A stretch of 64,000 bases of DNA from Fasciola hepatica. Its lineage: Eukaryota > Platyhelminthes > Trematoda > Plagiorchiida > Fasciolidae. A program made the translations under genes and the position numbers. Positions 10,651 through 23,300 of this stretch are shown one piece after another (within the stretch, counting starts at the first letter, position 1; each line of letters starts with the position of its first letter). Under the pieces are notes generated by a model. That model saw only the letters and a program-made list of their open reading frames with translations. It made no database searches and was not told the DNA's origin. The stretch is taken from contig CANUEZ040000193.1 in assembly GCA_948099385.1 (NCBI GenBank), forward strand, positions 2,678,501-2,742,500. The letters run 5' to 3'.

Positions 10651-12720
10651 ACGGTTGACTAATTCACGTGGATGGGCAATCAACATGATATGTGATGAGA
10701 TATGATGACTGCGTTTGGAGTTTTCTAAATTCTGTTCAAAAATATCATTGGAATTTGGTCAGAGCTCGTGTGTTTAGATGTGAATGATCACCCGTGACAC
10801 TAGATGATAGATCATGTAGAAAGGAATGATATTTCGTTGGAAATCGGTTGCATTTCCACTGAGTGCCCTAAAAGTAAGATCACAGGTGACTTGAAAGGAA
10901 GATTTTGTTATGAAATTCTTTTTATGTTCCTCAAGCATCTGAAAGTTGAAGTAGGTTGTAGGAGATAAACTTCCAATCCACAGAACAAATGAAGTCGGGG
11001 TTTTAGAGATCGAATCATTCACGGCATGAATCGTTGCTCTCCAGTGCAACTGTTTACTGATATACACACCAGACACTTGATGAACAGAGAATTGAAAACA
11101 ATTTGGGTTTTCTCTTTCTTTTTAGTGTAGAACAGCACGATAAATTCATCAAATTCGACGTCTGGCGTATGTGATTACCCGAAAAATGAGATAATGTGAA
11201 ACAAGAAAATACGTAGTTTTTTCAAACATGGAAGCAGGGGCTCCATCGCAATGCAGTTAGGGCTTTTATAGGGGAGATAAGGACGACAAGCTATTGAATT
11301 ATCCGTGGCTATCTTCCCAGGCTAAATTCTTTTGGCAAATGACTGGAAGCGTCCTCGATTATAAAATATGCAAACTCATATGGGAAGCAAAGTAGAGCAT
11401 AAAACCCCGAAATATTTTGCTTCCTAGAAAAACTGTTGGTTTGGTAGTCAAGATGCGTCTATTTCGAATTCAAATCATCACCATACTTTTGACAAAGTTG
11501 GCTACTATCATCAACCAGTTTAACGAGCTCTGCGACTTCTCAGTTATTGCGATGATTTCCTTTGAAATGTTTTTCCAACAATTTATATGGCGCTGAATCA
11601 TGTCAGATATATAAAAGAGAGTAAATCGATTTCAACGCGTGACCCGTTTCATTGGACGCGTAGTTCCATCTATAGATCGATCAAAATCTGAGGCAGCTTC
11701 AACTTTCACCTTCGTGGCTTACAGAAATTCACTGGAAACTCGTTCACTGAATTGTTGTTTATCGTTTTGGTTGTTCTTTTATCGTAATGCCGATAACATA
11801 AATAACCAATCTGAATGTGTTGGTTTTTGCCCATCATGTATTTTATATGACCCAATATTTGTGTGAGTAACGCAAGAAAACGTGTTCTTGCTGTAACATT
11901 CACGGAACTATCCCAAATGAGGTCTCAAAAATATTGGCCCTGTAGTCTGTTGAAAATCAATGTAATTTTCTGACTTCCAACGAACTGTTCTTCGTTTCCG
12001 CCATTGCCAAATAATGAACCACGCTAACATGACATTGATGTATATGTTGAGCATCAAAACTACACGAAAAATGGTTTGTTGTTGAGGTTTCATAAATCAA
12101 AATTTGTTACTGTGTCATGGGATATGTGGAACTCTCCGACTGCACCTGCGTCGATTCCGATTCTTTCTTAGAACTACAAATGCAGTCCAGACTTAGGTTA
12201 AATGATCTACTACTGGCATCGTCTGCATTTGTTCTGCACCGGTAAAAAACAAACTTACGCAGAATCCTTCTTCAATGTTTTCCTTTATTTTGGTCATCTA
12301 ATTGCGATTTTATCAGCTGAAGGCCTCTAGGCTTCAGGCAGATTTGCTCAGACAACCAAGCTCATACAATCGGCAGTCACTGTTCCACCTGGCTGCCTTT
12401 TATTGGCCGTGGATCATTCCTGAATTGTTGTTAATTGTTGGGTAGTAAATATTAAGTAGGAGGAGTACTTTTGTTAGTATGGGTCTATTACTGTAACTTT
12501 GGTGACAAATAGAGCAAGTTTAATCATGGTTATGGGGAAGATAAATAATTATTTCTTCCCCCCGCGGCAACCTGGGCTTCATGAAATGGCTCCACAATGC
12601 GAAGGTGCAGACTAAAATATATTTATTATCCCCACAAAATGTACTTGCTTTTGTGATGAGTTCGACCACTGACAACAAACAACTTGCTTCCATTAATTGG
12701 GTGGTTTGACCGTCGCTCAT
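10651..12720. other. Duplicated non-coding stretch, no gene seen
   Basis: Aligns with 49,840-52,020 with gaps. A minus-strand frame at 10,774-11,076 is altered in copy B (49,920-50,312), arguing against a constrained gene. The segment 'cagctgaaggcctctaggc' with its surroundings (12,294-12,356) is identical in both copies. Confidence 0.45.
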
Positions 12721-12721
12721 C

Positions 12722-13115
12722 AATTCTCACGGTTGACCCGCTGTGCTCCGAGTTGGTTATTCAAACGATCAAGGTCACCGCTGCTTGCACTACTGTTGTC
12801 AGTTGTCTCTTGAAGTATTAAACCTTGGCTCGTTCGCGTTCTAGAGCCAGTGGCTGATGCAGCTTTGATTATTGCACTCTCGATAGCAACCACACTATTC
12901 CAGTACAGCTGGTGTGTGACTACTAGTCATGGTATTTCCCAGTGTGTCTGATTTCTGTCCACGACATCATCGAGAGACTGCCATTTGCTTTGTTGTTTTG
13001 AGGTCAGAACTAGATCAAGAGTTATATGTAGAAAACACGAATAACGAACAAGCTCGTTACCGGTAACATCACCCAATTTACTAATACGGTTGAATTTAAA
13101 GGGTTAGGAACGCAT
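12722..13115. repeat. ~390 bp block >99% identical to copy B
   Basis: Compared with 52,022-52,425 I find only a few substitutions ('gtcaccgctgc'/'gtcactgctgc', 'catcactta'/'catcattta'), whereas flanking duplicated sequence differs much more. No long reading frame and no recognised RNA. Confidence 0.7.
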
Positions 13116-13499
13116 CACTTAGGAACAATATCTTTGTCAATAGGTGATTGGTTTGTGATCAAAATTGGTGTTGCTCAATTTGGGAAAAAGAGAGAGAGGG
13201 GGGAAATGTTGATATTCAGTGGTTGGTAAAAGGACCAGAAGTATAGATTTCGGGGATTATCGATTTCCAGTTTCAGCGAAAGGGTTAGCGATTGGAAGGT
13301 GTTGAATTCGAGTGTTGATCGTGGATTCCTGTCAGGGAAGCTTTAGTGTTTCAAAGCAGTGATCATGACCGCAAAGAGATTGAATTAGTAATCTGATGGC
13401 TGCAGACATTTTTCGTAATTTGTGCATTTTTAACCTGTAAATATGAATGCATCAAAAACGAGGACAATGTCACCGAGCCCCAGCTTGTTTGCTTTTCGT

Positions 13500-14860
13500 A
13501 TTTTCTGTATGTAATGGAACGGGATTACTCTGCGAGACATCAGTAATCGGAATTTGTAGAACCTGACAACAAAGTGAACATGACCGCAGGTAACAGTTAT
13601 GAATACTAGCCTGAACAGAGTTTGCATTTTCGACAGAAAAATACGCCGGCCCGTTTTCTATAGATTGACTGCATATTCATTTTCATTTTTCCACACAATA
13701 ACTCATGCAAGCAGTATGTCTACATTATTTGTACTAAACCATATTGGAAAATGATTTCAAATGTCTTGAAAATGTTAATCTCCAAAGAAAGCCTGGTTTA
13801 GTTAACAAAAGATAAGGTCGTCACGGTATTTCTTCTCTGATCGATTTCATTTGGTTTGTTCAGTGAGAATCACAATACAAACGTGAGTAAATGAAAAAAT
13901 AACTACACGTTCTGGCTCTTCTACACTACAAGATATTTCCTGATGAAATATTGACAACATGAAGACATGCAATTTATGTCCATTCCCCGTGGAATTGACT
14001 CCATGTAGTCAGTGATGTCAAAACCTTGTCAGCCTACTCAAGAGCATATTATTTTTTGAATAAAATGATAGCTTTTGCGTCATGCTGGCAACACTGGATG
14101 AGGTTGTAATTTGCGTGCCCTAATGTTCTCAGCGTTTTCTGGGAAATATATACTCTATTTGTTTCCCCATTTTAAGATCGAAATTCTGTTGGCGTTTTGT
14201 ATTATTATGAGTTTTCTATTAAGGTTCCAACCATTTGGAATGATAATAGAGAAGGTTGTAAAGTTACATTTGCCTTTGGTCAGGCTTTTACTTAAACAGA
14301 CTTTCACATTTCGATCAAATCAAATTTACATTCAGCACCGAATCAAGGTGTGGGAATCAGAAAGGAAACGATTACATATTGAAAATTGGTAAGAGATTCA
14401 GCTAATACTGGCCCCCAATTTGTGGAAATTCGAGCCAGATAAGTGGAAATAGAGTTTCTGAAAATGATATTGCCATAGCTTATGACTCGGAAAGCGCAAC
14501 GTGTTGAAGTGGGGTAATCATAGTTGGATAGATTGTTGTATAGAGGGTGGGTGGATTCTGAAGTGATTCTGTGAGTGAACTTTTCCCATGCGGTCAGGTG
14601 TCGTTCTCACAGTTTAGAAGAACTTTCACATCATATTACGAAATGTACAGCAGACCAATAAATTTAATGGGGGGGGGGGCAGTGGGAGGTAGAATGTGTG
14701 AAATAAAATGGCAAACAAATAAGCAGTAAGTGCTCCGTGTAACGTTAACTTTTATAAACTTCCGTATTTGTTAAGACGGCATGCGGCCTTTGTTTACCTA
14801 CTACTTTCTATCAGCTTAGCAACATTCACCTGGTAAAACGTTTGCTCTCCAATGCCAGGA
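13500..14860. other. Segment present only in copy A; contains an 11-base G run
   Basis: Copy B passes from the counterpart of 13,490 to that of 14,870 within about 100 bases, so about 1.36 kb here is private to A. A run of 11 G lies at 14,669-14,679. The plus-strand frame at 14,111-14,392 (93 codons) looks like chance. Confidence 0.45.
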
Positions 14861-15099
14861 TAAACGTAAAATTACTCTGATGGACGGACTGGTCAAGGTG
14901 TTCGTTGTTGTGTCATGTAAACATATCCAAAATGCTACTAGTTCATTTTTAAATTATGGATACACTTAGAATGAGGAGAGGTGACAACTATAACAAAATG
15001 AGCCACGAACTAGACCACGTCAAATGACAGGATGGTTTTAACAGAGTTCGTTCTAACTGAATCTGAGTCGTATTGGAAATCAGTGTACGGTAGCCAAGA

Positions 15100-16199
15100 T
15101 GGATTCGAGAGCATATGATGAGGGTATGAATCACGAATATTGTGGGTCCTTGATCAATGTGGTAACAATGGTAGAAATACAAGAGTAACACTACTTTGCT
15201 GTTTACTGAAAATCACTAACCACATGCACCATAATGCTTCCACCACGAAATGTCTGGCTTCCTTGCACAAGAGTACAACATTGTGGGTGATAGTGGGCCA
15301 CTCTGTCGGATTCGGGATTGTGGATTAGGTGGTTCATCTATTTACCTAATCTAGATAGGGGCATTTAGTAAGCATACAGGCTGATAAGCTTCGTCAATCG
15401 TTTTGTTCTCCGAGACAAATAGGAGTTAGAGGATAGGCCAAGATGATGATGACGATGACATAGTAAACTTTATGAAACTTTGACTAAATGGACTGGTTGT
15501 GTTGGATTTCTATGTAAAATTCACAAGATGGTTGGAGTTAAAACGTTATACGGCCCTGATTCGTGGTCAGATGCGTGGCTGCATTTGAGCTGTGTTTTCA
15601 TCTTCAGAATTTTCGCGTTCTGCTTCCGTCTTTTCACTCTCGTGCGTGCGAAGCTTCGATATATTCACCCAAACACGTTCGCAGATTTAGAAGATTCATT
15701 TCTGCAAGACTAGATGAGGATAGAGTAGATCTTTGTACTAGTTTCTTTAAAAGACCTATCATTTATCATTGGTAAGTGCTTTATATTGTTGTGGAAAATC
15801 AGTCAAAATTGTATAGCCTCAGTGGTGAATCGTTTATTCTGATAATCACAATGTGTTTCACTATAGCAATCTTCTTTGTTTATGAAGCAAACTTTCCTAT
15901 TTTTTCAGTATCTGAAATACTTGAATGACCTCTTCAAGTTTGGAAAACATTTTCATTCGACTAGTAGAATCTTTTTGACACATACTTTGAAATTTCACAC
16001 CTTGGCAAAAAGATCCCAAAAGCAGTCTTTGGATTATCGGTTTTATAGTCTCTGACCTTTATCAGTTATTATTTTGGACTCTGTTAAAAACAAATGAGGT
16101 GAAATCTATCCGGTAGACAATTTAGGTTTCGTGGAAAGTATGTTTTCTACATTTTTTAAAATTGCCAATAAACTACAGCTTGTTCTGAACTCCACCCCT
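15100..16199. repeat. End of duplication copy A, short GAT tract
   Basis: Matches 54,640-56,127, with 'accacatgcaccataatg' and its 3' continuation intact in both. The short tract 15,442-15,459 (about six GAT/GAC units) sits where copy B has a 409 bp GAT array. Plus frames at 15,480-15,775 are not preserved in B, so no gene is called. Confidence 0.6.
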
Positions 16200-18730
16200 A
16201 GTGGCAGCCGCTATCTTCCATTTGCCAACTACATCCACCAATAAACCCTCAGTGGTGGCTCACTTGCCGCCCGTGGAGAGGACTGGGAGTGCTGAGATCA
16301 TGCTATCGAATGTCCGGGGTCTCCCGGGGAAACAAGGCGGATTCGGAAGTGGCCATTGAGTTCTATACACTATACCGTGCAGACAGGAGCCAAACCAGAG
16401 GCGGTGGTGGTGTCATCTTTTTCCTCAGGTTGGGTATACCATCACTGAAACGGGATTCTTATTCAAACTCCGAAGGCTATGGTGAATCCTTATGGTATCG
16501 TGTGAAGCTGGCTACTGGCGTGTACGAATCCGTTGGTGTCATCTACCAAACTCTAGCGGTGGGCTCACCAGACCTACTGTGAGGTATAAGCAGATGGGCG
16601 GCGGATGGCCGGTGTCTTGTTCTTGGCGACTTCAATTGCCCAAATGTTGACTGGGTGAATCAGCGGTGCCTCTCCAGTGCCGACGTATTCACTCGAGTAC
16701 TCGTTCTGGCTCTCCAAGACCAAACTGTGGGCCAGCATATGACTCAACCGACGGTTATTCAAAGGATCCACAACTCCATTTTGGACTTGACTATATCTAG
16801 CAGAAGCTCTGATGTCGAAGACATCTTGTTCAGAACACTTCTAGGAGGCAGTGACCATTCGGTTTTGGTTATACACGAGCGACGAGGAGTAAAAGCTTTT
16901 TCCAGAGTAGAGGGTGCACCAAATATTTGGCACTTACCGTTTGATGAAGTACTCAGATCTGCGGCATCCATTCTTTGGTACCCGTATGGCCCGCATGACA
17001 TTGAACAGGCCTGCGAATCTATCCGAGATTGAGGACTTCATTTGTGTCCAACACGTGTATCTCTATCCCGGCTTCTTCTACATTCCAAGGGGCCTCCGTG
17101 ATTTGATATGGAACTCAGAAACTTACTTTGGTGCAGAAATGATGCATGAGAATTCCTCGGTGAGACCGCGGTAGGATATCAGCACTATCGTGAGATTCAC
17201 AGCCAAAGCTCTAAACTGAAGCTTTTAAAGCTGTGTGCATTTGAAAGGAAACTTGCAGCTAACTCCATATGTGTTCCAGAAGGTTTTGTTCGCGTATCTA
17301 GAACGTAGAACATGGACTACGTTTGACACTCTAGTTTTGATGGAGGACAGTTCACTGGTAGAGGTCGAGGATGGCAAGACGGATATTTTAGAGAGAGACT
17401 ATGAATCTGTGTATGTATCAGAAAGTATGTCGCTTCCGACGATGTAAAGCAGTGCTTTTATCATGCCTTTTTCAGAGTTCTTAGCGAATAAGGTAGCCGA
17501 AGAGGTATGCTCTGTTGAAACTCATCAATCTCCAGGACCAGAAGGTGTTAATCCTCTGATGATAAAAGAACTGGCTGAAATATTGCTCCACCCCTCAATC
17601 ACAGGATCCGTTGACTCGTAAATTTTGTCTGGTCGACTAACTAGAGGGTGGAAACAGGCCATCATTATCTCCTCGTTTAGAGCCGGTTCAAAGGCGGCTG
17701 TCATTAGGTATCGTCCTGTTTGCTTGACATCCGTGGTTGGCAAAACATTGGAAAGTCTAGATGCTTTCCGTCTCAGTGAACACATTGGGAGTCACCATCT
17801 TTTCTGCTCGCAACAGCATAGATTTTCGAGGAAGCTATTGTGTATATCCAACCTGCTGCTTGCCCGCGGAGACTGGTCGGAAGGCAAATCCACAGGGCAC
17901 CCCACGGACGTGATCTTTGTCGACTTCAGCAAAACATTCGATAAGGTGACTCATGGATGCCTGTTGCTAAAACTTGGGGCCTTTGGTGTTTATATACCAT
18001 TAATCCACTGGATCAAGTATTTTCTAAGAGACTGAGTGTTTGTAGTGGGAGTCGCGCAGCCGTTTTCGCGTCCCTTCAATGCCCTCAGCGGAGCCCCACA
18101 GGGATAAGTTCTGAGGTCTTTACTTTTATTTGTGTATATAAACGATCTGCCATGCGTTTTCCAATCACCTTAACTCATTAACGCGGATGACCTAGAAATC
18201 TAGAGAACGATCTGGTCAGACTTTGATCGTTAGATTCTACAGGATGACTTGGTCCCATGGGAGCACTGGTCCGACACTTGGCAACTGCCTGCCCTTCCTC
18301 CAACTTACACGGAACACCCATCCACACATCGGATTATGAGCAAGATCTTGGGGTAGCGGTTGCATCAAATCTGAAGACCAAAGTCAACAGGGATAAGGCA
18401 TGTGCTTCTGGCTGGAGTATGAATGGAGCGATACGTCGGTCTTTTGAACAGCTCTTATGCCATCGTTCAAAGAGCCGTATGCTTCCCGTGTACGTCCGCG
18501 ACTGGAATATGGTGGAACTACCACATTCTCCTGACAGGCCAAGAAAGTTGCGAGGCTAGAACGAGTACAGCGGGCTTCAACTCGCTTCGTCTTTGGATTA
18601 CGTGGGATCAGCTATTTAGGTCGTCTCCAAGCCACCGGACTGTTCGCAGAGGCATACTGAAGAATTCGTGATCTCATTTACACTAGACGCATTCTGCTTG
18701 GAGATTGAGAGCCAGAGTTGATCATATACA
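16200..18730 (+). pseudogene. CR1-type non-LTR retrotransposon, decayed
   Basis: An APE endonuclease is followed by a reverse transcriptase. The endonuclease region (16,289-17,032, one frame with one stop) shows 'LVLGDFNC' (GDFN at 16,626-16,637) and 'GSDHSVLVI' with the catalytic SDH at 16,850-16,858. After a badly broken linker the RT is readable from ~17,469 to 18,192: 'RPVCLTSVVGKTLE', 'VIFVDFSKTFDKVTH' (palm A; usual Ala replaced by Thr), 'LSGAPQG', 'YINDLP' and 'INADDLEI' (YADD-type motif with N for Y). A CR1-style 3' end ('RVQRASTRFVFGLR') follows at ~18,560-18,610. Several stops and frame shifts make it non-functional. Its 5' end coincides with the end of the A/B duplication, and copy B lacks it. 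Confidence 0.9.
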
Positions 18731-18939
18731 TGCCCTTGTGAGCGCACAACCGTACTCGAGGTCCTTGGCGGATGCTTATAAAACAGCAATTAATGGGCTT
18801 GACGCTTGTATACCGTGTATCAAGGAGGGCGAAAAGTCCATGGAATGCATTGCTAGCAGAAGTGGTGGAACAGGAAAAATACCAGTACTCAAACAAGCCT
18901 GGACCTCTTTCTGAAGAGTTAGTATCATGACAGGTACAC

Positions 18940-19170
18940 CTTAGTTCATGTCCCATCGGTAAGGTGACGAAACCCATACGGAAGATTGCCCAACTGCCTC
19001 TAATTTTGAAGATTGATTGTCTCATAATCTCAATGACCTTTTTACAAGGAAAAAGCAGTGTTTTGGCAAACTGAATTGGTCGGCATAATCTGATCACCAC
19101 CATCATTTTGGTTAGGATTCGTTGTCTGATCTCTCTGGAGTAGCTTTGAGACGCTAGAGGTACAAATCTG
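18940..19170. repeat. Interspersed repeat shared with 57,540-57,870
   Basis: Shares 'ctcctaatctcgac'-like and 'caaggaaaa', 'ttttggcaaactg', 'cattttggttaggattcg'-like and 'gttgtctgatctctctgga' segments with copy B. No protein domain was recognised. It lies just downstream of the CR1 relic here and just upstream of the PLE fragment there. Confidence 0.6.
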
Positions 19171-20300
19171 AGGGCTCCTTCTCATGATCGTCTGTACACC
19201 ACATCCATCACTTGGGTCAAGATTGCACTGGTCACGGTCTTCTTGATACATTTTCGCTAACCAAATAAGACAGAGCTCCTGGATTCACTCAGCAAATGCT
19301 TGCTTTTCTTCTAATTTGAGCTCCAGAGGATATGGAATTATTATACGTAAAAACGTGAGAAGGAATCATTGGTTAATCTGCTTTTCAGTCCCAATCAGAA
19401 GTACGGACCTGGTTTGAAAAGAGGTACTGAGTCTCGCCGCGTTGACCGCTTGCAATAGTCTACGGCTTAGCGTTTCAGGCACCGCAACTCAAAGTGCGTC
19501 GCACTTAATTTCTATGGCTCCCAGGAGCTTGTTTTCAATGCATATGTAAAGCGATCTGTAGGCAAATCATACTAAATCTCGTTTTTGCTAAGTGAATACT
19601 GAACTTTGAATTGGATTTTACTGCACCTTCGAGGTACGTTTGTGGTGGATATTCAGCTCGACCGATCAGCCTGAGCATCATTTTACCGGAATATCTTCGA
19701 AGGATGTTGATCAATTTTCTTCTAGTTTCTTTGTAAATTTTACAATGAGGCGCAACTTATGGAACGCATAAATAGTGAGCACAAAAGGCCTCAGGATTAG
19801 AAATGCTCATCCCCGAAGTTTGTGCGAGTTGACATGTGAACTACCACAGACAAATTAGTTCATGTATTTATGAATATAATATCACTGGACATTTATCTAT
19901 GTCGTAAGCTTTTCTGTACACCGTATTTTCAGAGACAGTGCGATCACAAAATAAAGTCAGGCTTGTGAAAATATACCATATGTAACCGAAATAGTGACTA
20001 ACTACCGCCCTTTCAAACAACTTTGAGAAAGTGGACATGAAAGGTCGGCATATAACCTAACAACAGGCACATCAGTTTTGAAACACTCCGAATTGAACTG
20101 GGTTGAGGTACATTCGATTTTCGCTGATTTAAGAGGAAACCTTAAAGTTGTCCAAGTAAGTCGTGTAACCTGTCACGTGCTCAAACACAAATCAAAATAC
20201 GTGGCATTATCAATCGCTTATTCATCGTGGCATTTGATCGCAATATCTTCTGACTTCTCGATGCTATTTTGGTGTCAAAATCAAAGTGTAACACGACACT
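19171..20300. other. No gene recognised
   Basis: AT-rich, only short frames. If the inverted duplication extends beyond 20,308 its partner would lie past the right end of the window. Confidence 0.4.
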
Positions 20301-20307
20301 GATATCT

Positions 20308-23300
20308 GCTTGGTCTGTGAATACCGGTTGCATTTTAATTACTTCTCCATCACTCGTGATTTTTCACGGAATCCTTTGTTCCCGATCTCGAACTTGAACT
20401 AATTTTCAAGGCCACATTTTATCTTACAAAAACTCCTTTTCGAATTTCCTAAGGGTCCTTGTACTTGGCAGTTAGTTTCGAGCATTTTTGAAAGCAGTCA
20501 GAAATCAGATAAAAAGTCTGTTACGGAGGATGCGTGGGCACCCGATAAAACATCGTACTGGTTGAATAACTGCTGTGAGACAACATACTGTTTCCCAAGG
20601 CTGAAACCGTCCATGTTATATTCAAACGTTCGTTACCTTTGGGAAAATCTAATGAAGTAATAACATCATCCTTCAAGACGAATCAAAACACTTCGGTGAA
20701 AATTCCTCAAAGAAAATGTTGGTTGTACAAAGAATTTCGTAAAGACTCTGTCCATATTGATGGGTTTGAAATTTTCGGGATCGATTTGTCTTCGAACCCA
20801 AGAAACTGAGGAGGTGGGGTAGTCATTTATTCCGTCGCTGGTGGTGCAAACCACCCCAAATTTCATTCTAATTCAATACGATGAAGACTTCTTGCGTTGC
20901 AGTTTGTTTTAGAACACGTTTTGTAAGTTCATGTTTCCACCTAATCCTCGTTAATTCTTACGTCACACCAGATAGTCCAGCTGAAAATATCAGCCAGATT
21001 TTAATCTTATGCACTTTCCAATGCGCTTCGATGCCCTTTTAGTTTCAGTATTAGTCAATCATTGAAATATTTTCCCAGTTTTTAGACGTGTTCTTATTAT
21101 CACTTCTGATCATTATACTTTACTTCGTCACCACAAAAATTATTGCAAAAGCAAATCATTGACCAACTCCATGCACTCATCGCGCGCTGTCAGCCAACGA
21201 GCTTGCACTCCTGAGAATCTCCATGAGCTCTGAGCTATTGCTGGCACCAGTGATTTTTCTATTTTCCTTTACGCGATGAATCCTCACACTGTGAACACCT
21301 AGACGACTACTTTCTTTTTTGTTATGACTTGTGTTGCCCCATGGAAACCTAGTATTTTCGGCCCGATTGGTTCTCCTCCCTTTACTTTAAGAGGCTCCTT
21401 AGAGTTGAGGAAAGTGCATACACGTCAGGTCGACATCGTGCTATAACAGTCTACTTACACCTATGAAAATTGAGCTACGAAGTTTGAATGATCTGTATAT
21501 AGGCGCAGTATTGAATAACAAGAATTACCGTGAGTCATGGAAAACCTTGAAGCAATTGTGCTATGTCATTTCCAAGATGAAGCTAAGCACAAAGATTCAA
21601 ATCATCAGTTCACTGTGAACTCGGACGCATTCTCACCTCCACCTCCATATATTGGATCCCATGAACTCAACCCTATTACTCCTAACTTTGTCCTTAGAGT
21701 TCTAGAATAAGTCAATTGTCATTAGTCTGGTGGACCGAATTCTCGTCACCCATATTACTAATGGCCCGTTCTTTTGAACCCACGTCCCTATCCACTGACT
21801 ATTTTATTAGTTGTATTCATTCTGGGGTGATTTCCGATTCTTAAAGATTTATAAGTGACACACGTGTGCCCAACAGAGGATCGAACAAAATCCTTCCCAT
21901 AGCCTTTATATTTGTTTTTCTGAAAGTCTTTGAGTATGTACTCCTCCATTGCATAATTCCTCAAGTTCACTCCCTCGATCTGAAATAATTTGTCTAATAA
22001 CCCTCTCCATTTCAGCAGTTGATACCAATGTCTAAATTGTTAATTTTATTGTTTCCACTGTTGACCACGGTGGCCGTACTGTCAGGCCAATTTTTCCCGA
22101 CAATGCGAATGCATTTCTTTCCCTACATGGCAAAACTCTCCTGAATATTCTACATTGTAATAGGGTTGGCGGTCGGATTCGGAACACCCTCCGGAATTAT
22201 TTTTCTAATCGCACACATTTTACCTCTTGTGAAAACCGATACTCGTCTTATCTTGAAGTTTACTCTGGCGTTTTTCAAGCTGCCCATCTATCCTCATTGC
22301 TTTTCTCTATCTATACTAGTAAACTTCTCATTTCATAAAATCCCATTAGCTGTTGGCATGCCGATGATATTTTATTTGGATATCTCTACAAAGATATGAA
22401 AAACAGTCTATATGAACCTGGCTACTGGTCCGATTCCCATTCTTTCTACTTCGTTGTCCTATAATGCTTTGACGTACTCTTCAATCTTGAAGGTGGATCA
22501 TGCCAATTAAGTGTTTTTATTGACACAGCACAGATTTCCATTGAATACCAACACCCATCCAAAGCTTCTTCCGTTTGTTACCCAGGAGTTACTCTATTTC
22601 GTAACATTTGTCTGACTAGTCTTTTTGAATCAGTGCAAATAAAACCAGAAATTTTTCCCCCATCATTTAGACTACGACATCTTATGTTATCTTATAATAT
22701 TGTTTTTCAGTTTATGACCCACTGCTTTCTCCTTCTCTAGCTTGGCGGTCATCTCATTTGATTTCCTTCTCCACATTCCTTTGAGTTCATACGTTCTTTT
22801 ATTTTGGATTCCCTCGTAAATCACGTATATGCTAAAAATTCACTCTACATCGGTTGTGTAAAAGCTTTCACTGACTTGAATTGACTTGATTTACTTCACC
22901 ATGGGGCATCGGAATTGTTGCGCTTTTAGATTCAAGATATTTGATGTTGCACGATTTAATTTCGGAATCGTTTTGCTTCATATCGACTGATGCCTACTGT
23001 GGAGAGAAACCCATTGCCAATGCTTTACATATAGTCTTATATGATCCCGACTCAATCATCATGGCGCAGTCATAACTAACACAGGAAATTGCTGAAAGGG
23101 GTAACAGTCGGAGAAGAGTTCCTCAGTGCCACCTGATAGAGACAGAAATGTTTGATCTGTTGCTATGAATAGTTGGTGCCTGATATTCCTAATATGTCGA
23201 TAACGTCACTGCTGCAAAAACTTTTCATTTTCTTCGAAAAATCTCTCTCCTAAACACTAGCCTTCCATCTAATGCTGCCTTGATGTGTCTATTGCAAGCT

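Larger units (their letters stand above)
1111..16199 (+). repeat. Large direct duplication, copy A
   Basis: About 15 kb that lines up in the same orientation with 41,211-56,127. Anchor pairs read directly: 1,551/41,643 (gypsy RT), 3,501/43,418 (hairpin), 7,180/46,010, 7,870/47,636, 10,441/49,623, 12,730/52,030 and 15,500/55,440. The right edge is sharp: both copies read through 'cttgtt..gaa.tccaccc' and then diverge, copy A going straight into a CR1 LINE. The offset drifts between about 39.1 and 40.1 kb because each copy has private insertions or deletions (A-only: 4,985-5,262, 6,110-6,855, ~8,385-9,125, ~13,500-14,860). Identity varies strongly along the length. The mechanism of duplication is not visible. 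Confidence 0.88.

Noticed and set aside
18678..19106. Minus-strand 142-codon frame
   Set aside because: Overlaps the end of the CR1 relic and a dispersed repeat; no domain, and the related repeat at 57.6 kb does not keep the frame.
22166..22399. 77-residue hydrophobic protein identical in both inverted arms
   Set aside because: Not accepted as a gene: the whole ~870 bp surroundings are nearly identical, so conservation of this frame is not specific evidence for coding.
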